In this document: piece after piece, positions 22,783 through 30,795 of the stretch
Layout of the letters: every line of letters begins with the position of its first letter
How positions within the stretch are numbered: the stretch's first letter is position 1
Source: Mycoplasma sp. CAG:472
Lineage (GTDB): Bacteria; Bacillota_I; Bacilli_A; RF39; UBA660
DNA: 39,184 bases
Direction of reading: 5' to 3'
Assembly (NCBI GenBank): GCA_000437315.1
Contig: FR899393.1
Coordinates: forward strand, 1-39,184
Translations under genes and position numbers: made by a program
The notes under the pieces: model-generated
Told to the model about the DNA's origin: nothing
Databases searched by the model: none
Seen by the model: the letters and a program-made list of their open reading frames with translations, nothing else

Positions 22783-23310
22783 TTAGATTTGTAATAACTC
22801 ACTTTCTTTTATTTTGATTTCTTCATCAATTAATTTATTATATTTATCAATTAACTCTTGAAGATCTTCCATATAAAGTTTTTCTTCATCTTCAGGATAT
22901 TTTGCTTTAGTAATCTCATCTTTAGCATCTTGTCTAATATTTCTAAGTGCTACTTTTCCTTCCTCACCTATTGCTTTTGCTTGTTTAACATATTCTTTTC
23001 TTCTATCCATAGTAAGCTCTGGAATAGTTAATATAACCATTTCTCCATTATTTGTTGGGTTAATACCTAAATTAGCCTCATTAATAGCTTTTTCAATGTC
23101 TTTAACCGCATTCTTATCAAATGGTTTAATAAGAAGTTGTCTTGCCTCAGGAACCATTATATTAGCAATACTTTGAATTGGTGTTGGAGTTCCATAATAA
23201 GAAACCATTATTCCATTTAAAAGTGCTGGATTAGCCCTTCCTGCTCTTATACTTCCTAATCTACTTTTAACGCTTTCTAAAGCATTTTTCATTTTGTTTT
23301 CAGTGTCCAT
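22783..23310 (-). CDS. frr: Ribosome recycling factor
   Basis: Splits post-termination ribosomes with EF-G. 175 aa, about ten fewer than usual. Family blocks RAGRANPALLNGIMVSYYG, TPIQSIANIMVPEARQL, DIEKAINEANLGINP and AIGEEGKVALRNIRQDAKD. AAAGGAAAAAAT precedes the ATG. Separated from its usual partners tsf and pyrH, and downstream of uppS instead of upstream as in Bacillus. Confidence 0.97.
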   Translation of the reverse strand: MDTENKMKNALESVKSRLGSIRAGRANPALLNGIMVSYYGTPTPIQSIANIMVPEARQLLIKPFDKNAVKDIEKAINEANLGINPTNNGEMVILTIPELTMDRRKEYVKQAKAIGEEGKVALRNIRQDAKDEITKAKYPEDEEKLYMEDLQELIDKYNKLIDEEIKIKESELLQI

Positions 23311-23322
23311 ATTTTTTCCTTT

Positions 23323-24054
23323 CTAACTTAAAACTATAATATCATTATAATCGCTTTTCTCAGCTTTGACAAGAATACTTATTACAAGTCTACCAAGTTT
23401 ATCGACATAAAGATTATTTTTTGTATTATTACTAATAGTTTGCTCAACATCAATTTTATTTTCTTCGCTTAATAAATTCTTATCATTTAAGTAAGTTTTC
23501 ACTTTTTCATTTATATCATCTTTATTAACACTAAACTTACTTAAAAGTTCATCATTATTATAAAGCTTTCCAGTTGTTTTATCAAATACATATACATCAC
23601 TTCCAAGTGTAGTAATAATTGTTTTATAATCAAAACTATATTTATTTACCACTAAAGTGATATAATCTACATAATGAATAATTTCATATTTTGCAAATTT
23701 TGCACTTATTAAATGATTGTAATTTGCTTCTTCATTAGTTTCATCATAAACAGGTGATTTACTCATTTCCTCATTTTCTTTATTAACAATTGCGGCAACA
23801 CCCTCTTTATCTTCGAAATTAATATTAATGTTTTTATATTCAATATCAAGTTCTCCTTCGACTACATTTACATCAGAATAATAAATATAATCTTTAGTTT
23901 TATCTAATCTAATATCAGTATCTTTTACTTCAGTAACTTTTTTATCTACTACATTTTTAAGTTTTTCACTTTTCTTCATTAAATAAAATCCTCCGAAGAT
24001 AAATACTAATATTACAAAGATGAAGAAATATACTTTAATTTGATTTGTTTTCAT
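23323..24054 (-). CDS. Exported protein with RsiV/DUF3298-like domain
   Basis: 243 aa from ATG 24054 (GGAGG 12 nt upstream). N-terminal membrane span (VYFFIFVILVFIFGGFYLM), then an acidic region and a C-terminal domain with HYVDYITLVVNKYSFDYKT and VFDKTTGKLYNNDELLSKF. The D-x-TGK-x5-ELL pattern is that of DUF3298/RsiV-type extracytoplasmic domains; assignment from memory. Overlaps the upstream thioredoxin-like gene by 20 nt. Confidence 0.55.
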   Translation of the reverse strand: MKTNQIKVYFFIFVILVFIFGGFYLMKKSEKLKNVVDKKVTEVKDTDIRLDKTKDYIYYSDVNVVEGELDIEYKNININFEDKEGVAAIVNKENEEMSKSPVYDETNEEANYNHLISAKFAKYEIIHYVDYITLVVNKYSFDYKTIITTLGSDVYVFDKTTGKLYNNDELLSKFSVNKDDINEKVKTYLNDKNLLSEENKIDVEQTISNNTKNNLYVDKLGRLVISILVKAEKSDYNDIIVLS

Positions 24055-24649
24055 TTTTCTTATAATCCTCCAACACACTCTTTAAGGTAATCTTTTTTAA
24101 GTTTGTTCTATAATTATCAAAATAATCATTAGCATTAGTTTCTCCATGAACAATTGCATCTTCATCATCAAAGTAAGTTATAATTCCATCATTTTTAACA
24201 AGCAGTGATGGTGCATATATATTTTTACTACCATCATCAAGTGATACAGCATAATCTTTTAAATAGTTGACAATACTTTGATAAGTTCCATTTTTAATCT
24301 TACGATCTTCGGTTAAATCATAATAATATATTTTTTCAATTCCAACATTTTTTGCAACTTCATTTAAAATATTTGCATAATTTCCCACAAAAGAATTATT
24401 TTTCATACCAAAAAGAATTAATATATTATCTTTTTTGATATAATCGAGCGTTTCAGCGGCATTTAAATACACAAAAACATTATCTTCATTTACCTCTTTA
24501 TATTCATTTTTAAACTTATCACTATCACTAGTCTTTTTTGTGGTATTTTCAAGTGTACCAAAATAAATAAATAAAGCAATAAATATTACAAATAATATAA
24601 TATAAATTATCATTTGAGTTTTACTCTTAAAAAATTTTTTTTTCTTCAT
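24035..24649 (-). CDS. Membrane-anchored thioredoxin-like protein lacking cysteines
   Basis: 204 aa. Lysine-rich start, one membrane span (MIIYIILFVIFIALFIYFG), then DNILILFGMKNNSFVGNYAN in place of the usual Cys motif, IEKIYYYDLTEDRK and APSLLVKNDGIITYF, laid out like a thioredoxin domain. No CxxC. It may be a redox-inactive exported partner of the DUF3298-like protein, with which it overlaps. Confidence 0.6.
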   Translation of the reverse strand: MKKKKFFKSKTQMIIYIILFVIFIALFIYFGTLENTTKKTSDSDKFKNEYKEVNEDNVFVYLNAAETLDYIKKDNILILFGMKNNSFVGNYANILNEVAKNVGIEKIYYYDLTEDRKIKNGTYQSIVNYLKDYAVSLDDGSKNIYAPSLLVKNDGIITYFDDEDAIVHGETNANDYFDNYRTNLKKITLKSVLEDYKKNENKSN

Positions 24650-24683
24650 TTTACATCACATAATAATTTTAACATTTTTTTAT

Positions 24684-24711
24684 AAAAAAATCGAGCCTAT
24701 TTTGACTCGAT
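24684..24711 (-). terminator. Terminator of spoVS
   Basis: ATCGAG / CTCGAT stem with a T-run on the minus strand. The ascending arm overlaps the last codons of spoVS. Confidence 0.7.
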
Positions 24712-24957
24712 TATTAATTTAATGGCAGTTTTCTTTTCACCATCAATTTCTATATCAGAAAATGCTGGAATAGTTACCAAATTATCCCCCATTGGTGCTA
24801 CGAAACCTCTTGCAATTGCAATTGCTTTAATTGCTTGATTTAGACTTGCTGCTCCAACAGTTTGAATTGTGGCACTTTTATTTTCTCTGAAAATATTTGC
24901 AATTGCACCAGCAACCTTACTTGGATTTGATTTTGATCCTACTTTTAATATTTCCAT
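24697..24957 (-). CDS. spoVS: Stage V sporulation protein S
   Basis: 86 aa from the ATG at 24957, with CGGAGGAAAT directly upstream. MEILKVGSKSNPSKVAGAI, TIQTVGAASLNQAIKAIAIA and RGFVAPMGDNLVTIPAFSDI are diagnostic of this highly conserved AlbA-like small protein, which influences septation and coat assembly in Bacillus. Own terminator overlaps its end. Confidence 0.96.
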   Translation of the reverse strand: MEILKVGSKSNPSKVAGAIANIFRENKSATIQTVGAASLNQAIKAIAIARGFVAPMGDNLVTIPAFSDIEIDGEKKTAIKLIIESK

Positions 24958-24998
24958 ATTTCCTCCGTAATACATAATATGAAAATATTTTTATTTTA

Positions 24999-25526
24999 TT
25001 ACTTTTGTTTTTCTATTAAATAATATGTAATTGGATCAATTGCTTCCAAGATACCATTTATAAAATAAAAGAATCCAAGCACTAAAATTTGTACACTTTT
25101 TTCGTAATATAAGTTAATTGTACAAAGAAGTCCAGATAAAATAAATAAAACTAAAGTTATTATTTTTAAAATATAGATTTCTTTATGTCTATCATGATAA
25201 TAATCACATTTTTTTAATTTAACTAAACTCATCATTGTTATCCACACAAATAAAGTTAATGCTAAATTTAGTGGTATATTTGTATCAATAAGTCCAAGTA
25301 AAATTAATGTAACCATACTTACAATACATGTAAATAAACCTTCATAATCTTTTGCTTCATTAGTTAAAATAAATTTTAATAAATTCATAATTCCATAAAA
25401 AGAAAGTACACCCATAAAAATATATTTTACATTAACTATTTTTAGTAATGGGAAAAGTAAAATTATACTTCCAAGTACAATAAGTATTATTGCAGTAATT
25501 AAATCAATTATTTGTTTTCTTTTCAT
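24999..25526 (-). CDS. Multi-span membrane protein, HdeD/DUF308-like
   Basis: 175 aa, about six hydrophobic segments (LITAIILIVLGSIILLFPLL and others), with the repeated helical pairs seen in the DUF308/HdeD group. CGGAGGACTAA precedes the ATG at 25526, which lies inside the end of uppS (23 nt overlap). No catalytic motif. Function unknown. Confidence 0.6.
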   Translation of the reverse strand: MKRKQIIDLITAIILIVLGSIILLFPLLKIVNVKYIFMGVLSFYGIMNLLKFILTNEAKDYEGLFTCIVSMVTLILLGLIDTNIPLNLALTLFVWITMMSLVKLKKCDYYHDRHKEIYILKIITLVLFILSGLLCTINLYYEKSVQILVLGFFYFINGILEAIDPITYYLIEKQK

Positions 25527-26223
25527 TTAGTCCTCCGAATCTTCGATCAGTATGTAAAAATGATTTTATAATATCATCAATCTCTTTAGTTTTTAAATCA
25601 GGAAATAATGTGTCTATAAAAAATATTTCTGCATAAGTCATTTGATATAGCATAAAATTACTTAAACGATGTTCTCCCCCAGTACGAATTAAAATATCAA
25701 TAGCGGGTAATTCATTATCTAAATATTTATAAAAATTATCTCTATTAATTTCATTTTTAGAAACTTTATTATTTACTAAATCTTCATGGTATCTTTCACT
25801 TGCTCTAATAATTTCTTCTTGAGCACCATAATTAAGGCATACATTAAGTATTGTTCCTTTATTATTTTGAGTTTCCTTTACAATGTTATTCATTGATGAT
25901 ATGACATCTTCTCTAAGACCTTCTTTAGAACCACTAAAAACTACTTTAATTCCTTTTTCTTTTAGTTTAGTAAATTTTTTATTAAACATATCAATAAATA
26001 GATTCATAAGATAGTCTACTTCTTCTTTACTTCTTTTAAAATTATCCGTAGAAAAAGCATATACACTTAAAACATCAACACCAATTTTATTAATATGGGT
26101 TGCTATTTTTTCTAATGTATTAGCACCCTTTTTATGGCCAAAACTTCTTTTTAGTCCTCTTTGTTGGGCCCATCTGCCATTACCATCCATTATAATTGCA
26201 ATATGTTTTAATTTATTTTCCAT
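25504..26223 (-). CDS. uppS: Isoprenyl transferase (undecaprenyl diphosphate synthase)
   Basis: Makes the C55 lipid carrier for wall synthesis. About 239 aa. AIIMDGNGRWAQQRGL with the catalytic Asp, GHKKGANTLE, YAFSTDNFKRSKEEV, and LIRTGGEHRLSNFMLYQM with the substrate Arg/Ser set. ATG 26223 is preferred for the usual N-terminus; an upstream in-frame start at 26232 is possible. Confidence 0.96.
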   Translation of the reverse strand: MENKLKHIAIIMDGNGRWAQQRGLKRSFGHKKGANTLEKIATHINKIGVDVLSVYAFSTDNFKRSKEEVDYLMNLFIDMFNKKFTKLKEKGIKVVFSGSKEGLREDVISSMNNIVKETQNNKGTILNVCLNYGAQEEIIRASERYHEDLVNNKVSKNEINRDNFYKYLDNELPAIDILIRTGGEHRLSNFMLYQMTYAEIFFIDTLFPDLKTKEIDDIIKSFLHTDRRFGGLNEKKTNN

Positions 26224-26273
26224 AATCCACATCCAAAAATATTATAACTAATTTTTAATTATAATACAAATAT

Positions 26274-26798
26274 TTATTTTTTACATCTTGTTTGCTCATC
26301 CATAATATAAGCATCCATAATTTCATTTGTTTGTCCAGAAACTCTAAATTTAACTAAATCTCCGAATACTGGTAAGTTAAAATCAAAAAATACTGTTACT
26401 CTAAAAATAGTATTACAAGTTTCATAATTTGTCATAGCAAGAACACAATAATCATACCTTTTGTCATTCTGAGCTGTTTCTGGAGTTCCATCAATATCAA
26501 ATCCATACATTTTATTAACTGTATCTCCATATTCTGAATCAATTTTCGGACAAAATCCTTTTCGGTTATAATTGTTATTTCTAAGGTATGTATTCATAAC
26601 ATTAATAGACCCATCAATATTCTTATGATGTATAGTTTTAGTAGTTAATCCCTCATATTTCTCTATTATTGATGTTAATTCATTTTTTTCTTTATAAGTT
26701 CTTGAATAGCTTAATGCCATAACTAAAAAACCTGCAAAAATAATTGTAAATGTTATAGCTATTAAAAATATCCATGTTGACCCAACTGACTCTCTCAT
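26274..26798 (-). CDS. Hypothetical single-span protein with four cysteines
   Basis: 174 aa. One membrane span near the N-terminus (WIFLIAITFTIIFAGFLVMA), then a domain outside or inside with four cysteines (GFCPKI, DYCVLAM, YETCNTIF, TRCKK), a layout seen in pseudopilin-like proteins such as TadE-type ones. AGAGGTGGATAT precedes the ATG. I do not recognise the family. It sits next to tRNA-Thr. Confidence 0.6.
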   Translation of the reverse strand: MRESVGSTWIFLIAITFTIIFAGFLVMALSYSRTYKEKNELTSIIEKYEGLTTKTIHHKNIDGSINVMNTYLRNNNYNRKGFCPKIDSEYGDTVNKMYGFDIDGTPETAQNDKRYDYCVLAMTNYETCNTIFRVTVFFDFNLPVFGDLVKFRVSGQTNEIMDAYIMDEQTRCKK

Positions 26799-26874
26799 AT
26801 ATCCACCTCTTATTATAATAAGTATAACATTTTTTATAGAATAAATCTATTACTTATGATAAAATAATATTGAT

Positions 26875-26948
26875 GCCGGATTAGTTTAATGGCAAAACAG
26901 ATGCATGGTAAGCATCAGCTACAAGTTCAATTCTTGTATTCGGCACCA
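26875..26948 (+). tRNA. tRNA-Thr(GGU)
   Basis: Acceptor GCCGGAT pairs with ATTCGGC, anticodon stem GATGC/GCATC with loop ATGGTAA (anticodon GGT), T stem ACAAG/CTTGT, CCA encoded. Confidence 0.92.
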
Positions 26949-26972
26949 TTAATTTTGTCTTACTTTTAATAT

Positions 26973-27012
26973 AAAAAAAATCGTTTCTCATATGTTCAAG
27001 AAACGATTTTTT
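26973..27012. terminator. Bidirectional terminator
   Basis: AAAATCGTTTCT against AGAAACGATTTT, 12 bp, with A and T runs. It serves tRNA-Thr on the plus strand and the 27027-28109 gene on the minus strand. Confidence 0.85.
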
Positions 27013-27026
27013 ATAAATTTTTACTT

Positions 27027-28109
27027 TTATTTTTGTAATATTCTTTTTTGTCCTTTTGTGGAAGACTTATCTAAACTATATAGTTCTGAATAAAGATACA
27101 TTTTTCTAAATAATTTATTATCTTTGCTGCATCTATCTTCTATTCTTTCTTTTATTCCATCAGATAAAATCTCTTTAGGTATATTTACTATATAACCACA
27201 ATGAGGACACATTTGATAATATCTATATAAACTATCACTAGGATCAACAAATATTTCATTTTCATTAATAGTAAAATATTCTCCACAAGGTTCAGTATTT
27301 TTTGGTCTTTGTAATCTAGTATCAGTTGACGTATGAATATACACTTCCTCTAAAGCACAAGCGATTTCTAAATTACAAGGTAATTCATCATGATAAGTTA
27401 AATATACTTGTTGTTTTTCATTTTCAGTAAAAATTGATAAATTATCTTCATAATGAGGTGCAGTTACTATTGCGGTTATAAACGAATTATTTTTTACACC
27501 AACATCATTTTTATCTCTTAATGGCTTTCTTGGATTTTTATCAATTATAAATGAAAGTGAATCACAATCGTGTAAGTCTAAATTTCTTCCGCTTGTATAT
27601 ATTTTTCCATTATTTTTGTATCTTCCTATTCTATAATATTCATCAAGTACATTTAATTTATTTTTTTTATTATTTAAATCACCAGATTGTTCTTCAATAT
27701 AATCACAAGTTTTACTTAATATTTTAAATATATCTATTGTATAAGGAAATGATCTTTTATCAGCATTTTCTTTTTCTAATAACGCTAGACCATAGCTTAC
27801 TTGTTCTAAATATTCTTTATTATTTTTTTTACTTTGTAATAATTGATAAAGTTTACTTTCTTCCATAGGTATATCAGATAATAGAAATTCTTCGAATAAT
27901 GAATTTATTCCATCTAATTTACTTATATTTAAATATATTAGTGGTTTATCTGCAAAAATATTACCAAACTTTATTTGCTGCTCTTTTAATCTTTTTACAA
28001 GTTCTTCGCTAGTTTCCTCATACATATATGGAGCTAAAATTAAAAAAGCATTGCCATATAAGTATTTATATCTTTTTACTAATTCCCCTTTTGCATTTTC
28101 TAAATTCAT
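27027..28109 (-). CDS. Hypothetical protein with C-terminal zinc-ribbon-like motif
   Basis: 360 aa from ATG 28109, placed by GGAGGG 7 nt upstream. No membrane span or signal peptide. N-terminal half helical (ELVKRLKEQQIKFGNIFADK), a middle beta-rich part (GKIYTSGRNLDLHDCDSLSF, FITAIVTAPHYEDNLSIF), and near the C-terminus MCPHCGYIVNIP with a later DRC, suggesting metal binding. Not a family I can name. It is between tRNA genes, has its own terminator and may be accessory. Confidence 0.75.
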   Translation of the reverse strand: MNLENAKGELVKRYKYLYGNAFLILAPYMYEETSEELVKRLKEQQIKFGNIFADKPLIYLNISKLDGINSLFEEFLLSDIPMEESKLYQLLQSKKNNKEYLEQVSYGLALLEKENADKRSFPYTIDIFKILSKTCDYIEEQSGDLNNKKNKLNVLDEYYRIGRYKNNGKIYTSGRNLDLHDCDSLSFIIDKNPRKPLRDKNDVGVKNNSFITAIVTAPHYEDNLSIFTENEKQQVYLTYHDELPCNLEIACALEEVYIHTSTDTRLQRPKNTEPCGEYFTINENEIFVDPSDSLYRYYQMCPHCGYIVNIPKEILSDGIKERIEDRCSKDNKLFRKMYLYSELYSLDKSSTKGQKRILQK

Positions 28110-28227
28110 TACTAAACCCTCCAATTAATAATTACTATTATACTATATAAATTTTGTTATTCAAAGTTTTTTGTATTGAATGAGGAAAAATCATTTAAAA
28201 GTATGTTTTAAAATATGTTTAACAAAA

Positions 28228-28248
28228 TAAAAAACCCCATCATTGGGG
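28228..28248 (-). terminator. Terminator of the four-tRNA operon
   Basis: CCCC (28235-28238) and GGGG (28245-28248) around a 6-base loop, followed on the minus strand by TTTTTT. Confidence 0.7.
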
Positions 28249-28263
28249 AATTATTTGTTTTTC

Positions 28264-28339
<76 letters not shown>

Positions 28340-28342
28340 AAA

Positions 28343-28419
28343 TGGCGGTTCCAACGGGATTTGAACCCGTGATCTCTTGCGTGACAGGCAAGCGTGATAG
28401 GCCGCTACACTATGGAACC
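28343..28419 (-). tRNA. tRNA-Asp(GUC)
   Basis: Minus strand: acceptor GGTTCCA, anticodon stem CTTGC/GCAAG with loop CTGTCAC (anticodon GTC), discriminator G and encoded CCA. A queuosine target for Tgt/QueA. Confidence 0.95.
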
Positions 28420-28421
28420 AT

Positions 28422-28499
<78 letters not shown>

Positions 28500-28514
28500 A
28501 TATAAATTTTAAAT

Positions 28515-28607
28515 TGGCGGAGGAAAAGGGATTCGAACCCCTGCGCCGGTCACCCGACCTCCTGGTTTTCAAGACCAGTCCCTTCAACCGGACTTGGGTA
28601 TTCCTCC
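28515..28607 (-). tRNA. tRNA-Ser(UGA)
   Basis: Minus strand: acceptor GGAGGAA, loop CTTGAAA (anticodon TGA), long variable arm GGTCGGGTGACCGG-like, CCA encoded. First in the cluster, next to its promoter. Confidence 0.95.
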
Positions 28608-28627
28608 ATTTCTTCAAGCGCAATTTG

Positions 28628-28657
28628 ATTATAGCATAAACTATTTTCAAATGTCAA
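28628..28657 (-). promoter_or_regulatory. Promoter of the Ser-fMet-Asp-Phe tRNA operon
   Basis: Minus strand TTGACA (28652-28657), 18 bp spacer with TGC, TATAAT (28628-28633). Confidence 0.8.
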
Positions 28658-28780
28658 TTAACTTTTGAAAAAAATTAATATATTTTATAACTTTTTAGTA
28701 TAAATACATAATTTCAGTAAAAAAATAGAGACATTTTCACATATTATTCATACAAAAAATAAATTTTTAGCAAAAAAGTA

Positions 28781-28809
28781 TTGCACTTACTTAAAAAAAA
28801 AGTTATAAT
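28781..28809 (+). promoter_or_regulatory. tRNA-Leu promoter
   Basis: TTGCAC (28781-28786), 17 bp spacer, TATAAT (28804-28809), 30 bp before the tRNA. Confidence 0.75.
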
Positions 28810-28839
28810 TAAGAAGTCTTATTAATTAAGACAGTGCCT

Positions 28840-28928
28840 GCCCGAGTGGCGGAATAGGTAGACGCACAGGACTTAAAATCCTGCGGGCATTAAAACCCGT
28901 GCCGGTTCAAGTCCGGCCTCGGGCACCA
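28840..28928 (+). tRNA. tRNA-Leu(UAA)
   Basis: Acceptor GCCCGAG pairs with CTCGGGC, loop CTTAAAA (anticodon TAA), long variable arm GCGGGCATTAAAACCCGT, CCA encoded. Its last 14 bases plus two following are repeated at 30775-30790, marking an integration site. The gene itself is intact. Confidence 0.95.
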
Positions 28929-28930
28929 TT
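28915..28930 (+). repeat. Attachment-site copy within the tRNA-Leu 3' end
   Basis: GGCCTCGGGCACCATT, identical to 30775-30790. A 16 bp GC-rich match is far too long for chance in this AT-rich window. Confidence 0.8.
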
Positions 28931-29028
28931 AATTTTAATTTTGATGTGGTAATTACTGGTTTTTATAAAAAAATACCATTAAAATTACCATTATTTTTTT
29001 ATTTATAAATGTTTTCAGTCATATTATT

Positions 29029-29280
29029 ATAACTAAAGAAGAAAAGAAAATATATGAATTAATAACTGAAGAAGAACCATATTGTCATATATGTGGATCT
29101 ACTAGTTTCTTACATAGACATCATATTAGATATGGTGCTTGTGGAAGAAAAACATATCTTGGAAATATAATTGTATTATGTGAAGATTGCCATAGAGTTG
29201 TACATAGTAATAAGAAAAAATGGCAACCCATTTTAATTGACAAGGCTAACAAGCACGAAAAAGAAATGGGAAGATTATAA
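29029..29280 (+). pseudogene. HNH endonuclease domain lacking a start codon
   Basis: The frame is open from 28969 to the TAA at 29278-29280 but contains no ATG, GTG or TTG before the domain. Translation from 29029 begins ITKEEKKIYELITEEEPYCH and contains a full HNH core: CHICGS, LHRHHIRYG, NIIVLCEDCHRVVHS. The two C-x2-C knuckles and catalytic His are present. The 5' end appears cut by the left boundary of the island; an ATT or ATA start cannot be excluded. Confidence 0.7.
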
Positions 29281-29283
29281 CAT

Positions 29284-29321
29284 AAAAAAAGGATAAGTTT
29301 TAGAGGTAACTTATCTTTTTT
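29284..29321. terminator. Bidirectional terminator
   Basis: GATAAGTT (29292-29299) and AACTTATC (29308-29315) with A-run before and T-run after, between the HNH fragment and the convergent toxin gene. Confidence 0.8.
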
Positions 29322-29322
29322 A

Positions 29323-29769
29323 TTATCTTCCGTGATTATATAATTCGCCTTTCCAATCAAGAAAGAATACATAAAATATATTATGTTTTATCATACCAAT
29401 TATTCTAGGATTTGCCGTTCCAGATGGTGACCCAGCAGAATAAACTCTCATCACTTGATATTTTTCATTTGTTTCAGTAGGAAAATCCTCTCTAAATGCC
29501 TTAGGTACTTCCTTTCTTATTTGACTGATTGGTAATGATTCAAACCACTTTGTTTTGTCTTTGCCATGATTATGAACCATAACATAGATTGGTTCTGAGC
29601 TCATCCATTTCATTCGTTCCCATAACTTAATAACATCTTGTGAGTTGGGTTTTTTGGGATTTTCATGTGATATATAAGAAAAATTAAATGTTAGATACTT
29701 TTTGGGATTGCAATTATTACAATACTTAACTTGACTATGAGAATCAAGAATTTTAATATTATCAGTCAT
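29323..29769 (-). CDS. Candidate toxin of a Panacea toxin-antitoxin pair
   Basis: 148 aa, soluble, no recognised family. N-terminus with two cysteines (YCNNCNPKKYLTFNFSYI), then KLWERMKWMSSEPIYVMVHN, and a C-terminal segment IGMIKHNIFYVFFLDWKGEL followed by YNHGR. Its ATG lies inside the end of the Panacea gene (ATGACTGA, 8 nt overlap), the tight coupling expected for a toxin following its antitoxin. The role is inferred from this position and partner, not from sequence similarity. Confidence 0.6.
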   Translation of the reverse strand: MTDNIKILDSHSQVKYCNNCNPKKYLTFNFSYISHENPKKPNSQDVIKLWERMKWMSSEPIYVMVHNHGKDKTKWFESLPISQIRKEVPKAFREDFPTETNEKYQVMRVYSAGSPSGTANPRIIGMIKHNIFYVFFLDWKGELYNHGR

Positions 29770-30367
29770 TAACCCTAACTATATTGTTTTTAAAATATGT
29801 CTTTATTAACTTTTTATCTATTTCTTTTTGCATACCTTTTGTATCAACAGTAATTTGCCATGGTCCTCCCGCTATATGGGTTTTTTCACGCAATTGCCAA
29901 GCTGTGTAACCTGCGTAGCTTTCATAAACCAATTTTAGTATATTTAGAATATCATTATCATTATTTATTTGTTGAATTTTTTTCCAATAAGTATTATCAA
30001 ACTCTAATTCTTTACTTCCATTTATAGAAAATTTTTCATAAACTTCAACTACCACAGGGCCATGAGGCCACGCCATTATTTTTTCTTTAAAAATATCATT
30101 ATCGGTTACTGCAGAATAAACTCCTTCAGCGTAATACAATAATTTTTGAACTTTTAAATGAGTTATTCCTTCATAGACATCATAAATATCATCAGCATCT
30201 AATTGAACATTTTTTTGATAATCATTATACCATAAAAACCATTGTGCAATGTCCATTGCATTATACTTTGTCCTCATCTTTTCCATCACCCTTCTATTAC
30301 CTAAATCATACCACATTCTTTTCACCGATGCAATTAGATATTCTAATATATTTTTTATTTTTGTCAA
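29762..30367 (-). CDS. Panacea (DUF4065/SocA-like) antitoxin
   Basis: 201 aa. MDIAQWFLWYN, THLKVQKLLYYAEGVYSAVT, then KIMAWPHGPVVVEVYEKFS and YTAWQLREKTHIAGGPWQIT are the pattern of the Panacea domain, an antitoxin domain that pairs with many unrelated toxins and also occurs in phage proteins. The first codon is probably TTG at 30367 with AAAGGAGGT 8 nt before it; an ATG about 27 codons later is possible. Ends in TGA overlapping the next gene. It sits inside the tRNA-Leu island, consistent with a stabilising or defence role. Confidence 0.75.
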   Translation of the reverse strand: MTKIKNILEYLIASVKRMWYDLGNRRVMEKMRTKYNAMDIAQWFLWYNDYQKNVQLDADDIYDVYEGITHLKVQKLLYYAEGVYSAVTDNDIFKEKIMAWPHGPVVVEVYEKFSINGSKELEFDNTYWKKIQQINNDNDILNILKLVYESYAGYTAWQLREKTHIAGGPWQITVDTKGMQKEIDKKLIKTYFKNNIVRVND

Positions 30368-30434
30368 GTATAATTACCTCCTTTGTGAAGTTATAATACT
30401 ATATTATATGTAAATAAAGTGTCGAATTATGGCA

Positions 30435-30481
30435 TAAAAAAAGAGTTTGGATGTAGACATTAAATCTATTCCAAACTCTTT
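30435..30481 (-). terminator. Terminator after the endolysin-like fragment
   Basis: AAAGAGTTTGGA and TCCAAACTCTTT form a perfect 12 bp stem, with TTTTTTT on the minus strand. Confidence 0.85.
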
Positions 30482-30495
30482 GAATATACAACTAA

Positions 30496-30789
30496 CTATA
30501 TCTTTTCGATATCATTGATATTCATTGCAGCCCAAATCTCTAATATACCTTTTGGTCCTCTAGGAACACCTAAAACTACTCTATCGCCATTAATTTCAAT
30601 AATTATATATGTTTCATCATATTGAACAAGTGGTGTACCATTGTAGTTAATAAGTTTTAAAGGTTTAACTTTATCTCCTATTTCAAATTTTGGTTCCTCT
30701 TTTGGTGAATTAATTATTTCATTAGACTTTTCAATAATATAATCTAATTTACTTATTAGATATGGTCCAGGACAGGCCTCGGGCACCAT
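30496..30789 (-). pseudogene. Endolysin-type SH3-like C-terminal fragment
   Basis: 97-codon frame whose first codons (MVPEACPGP) are read from the antisense of the duplicated tRNA-Leu end, so the start is an accident of the insertion boundary. The rest, FEIGDKVKPLKLINYNGTPL and YIIIEINGDRVVLGV ending AAMNINDIEKI, resembles the cell-wall-binding end of phage N-acetylmuramoyl-L-alanine amidases. I infer the 5' catalytic part was lost at the attachment site. Similarity is from memory; it could still be translated. Confidence 0.5.
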
Positions 30790-30790
30790 T
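30775..30790 (+). repeat. Right attachment-site copy
   Basis: Second copy of GGCCTCGGGCACCATT (see 28915-28930), 1860 bp away in the same orientation. Confidence 0.8.
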
Positions 30791-30795
30791 TGAAA

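Larger units (their letters stand above)
28931..30790. mobile_element. 1.86 kb tRNA-Leu-integrated island (degenerate)
   Basis: It is bounded by the 16 bp repeat of the tRNA-Leu 3' end. The right copy is followed at once by a perfect terminator (30796-30821) while none lies right after the tRNA gene itself, as expected if the insertion pushed the original tRNA terminator away. Cargo: start-less HNH gene, candidate toxin and Panacea antitoxin, endolysin-like fragment. No integrase, so it is either a remnant of a prophage or a satellite moved in trans. Confidence 0.65.

Noticed and set aside
29121..29372. 83-codon minus-strand frame over the HNH region
   Set aside because: The plus strand carries a clear HNH domain and a terminator in the middle; the minus frame has no recognisable features.
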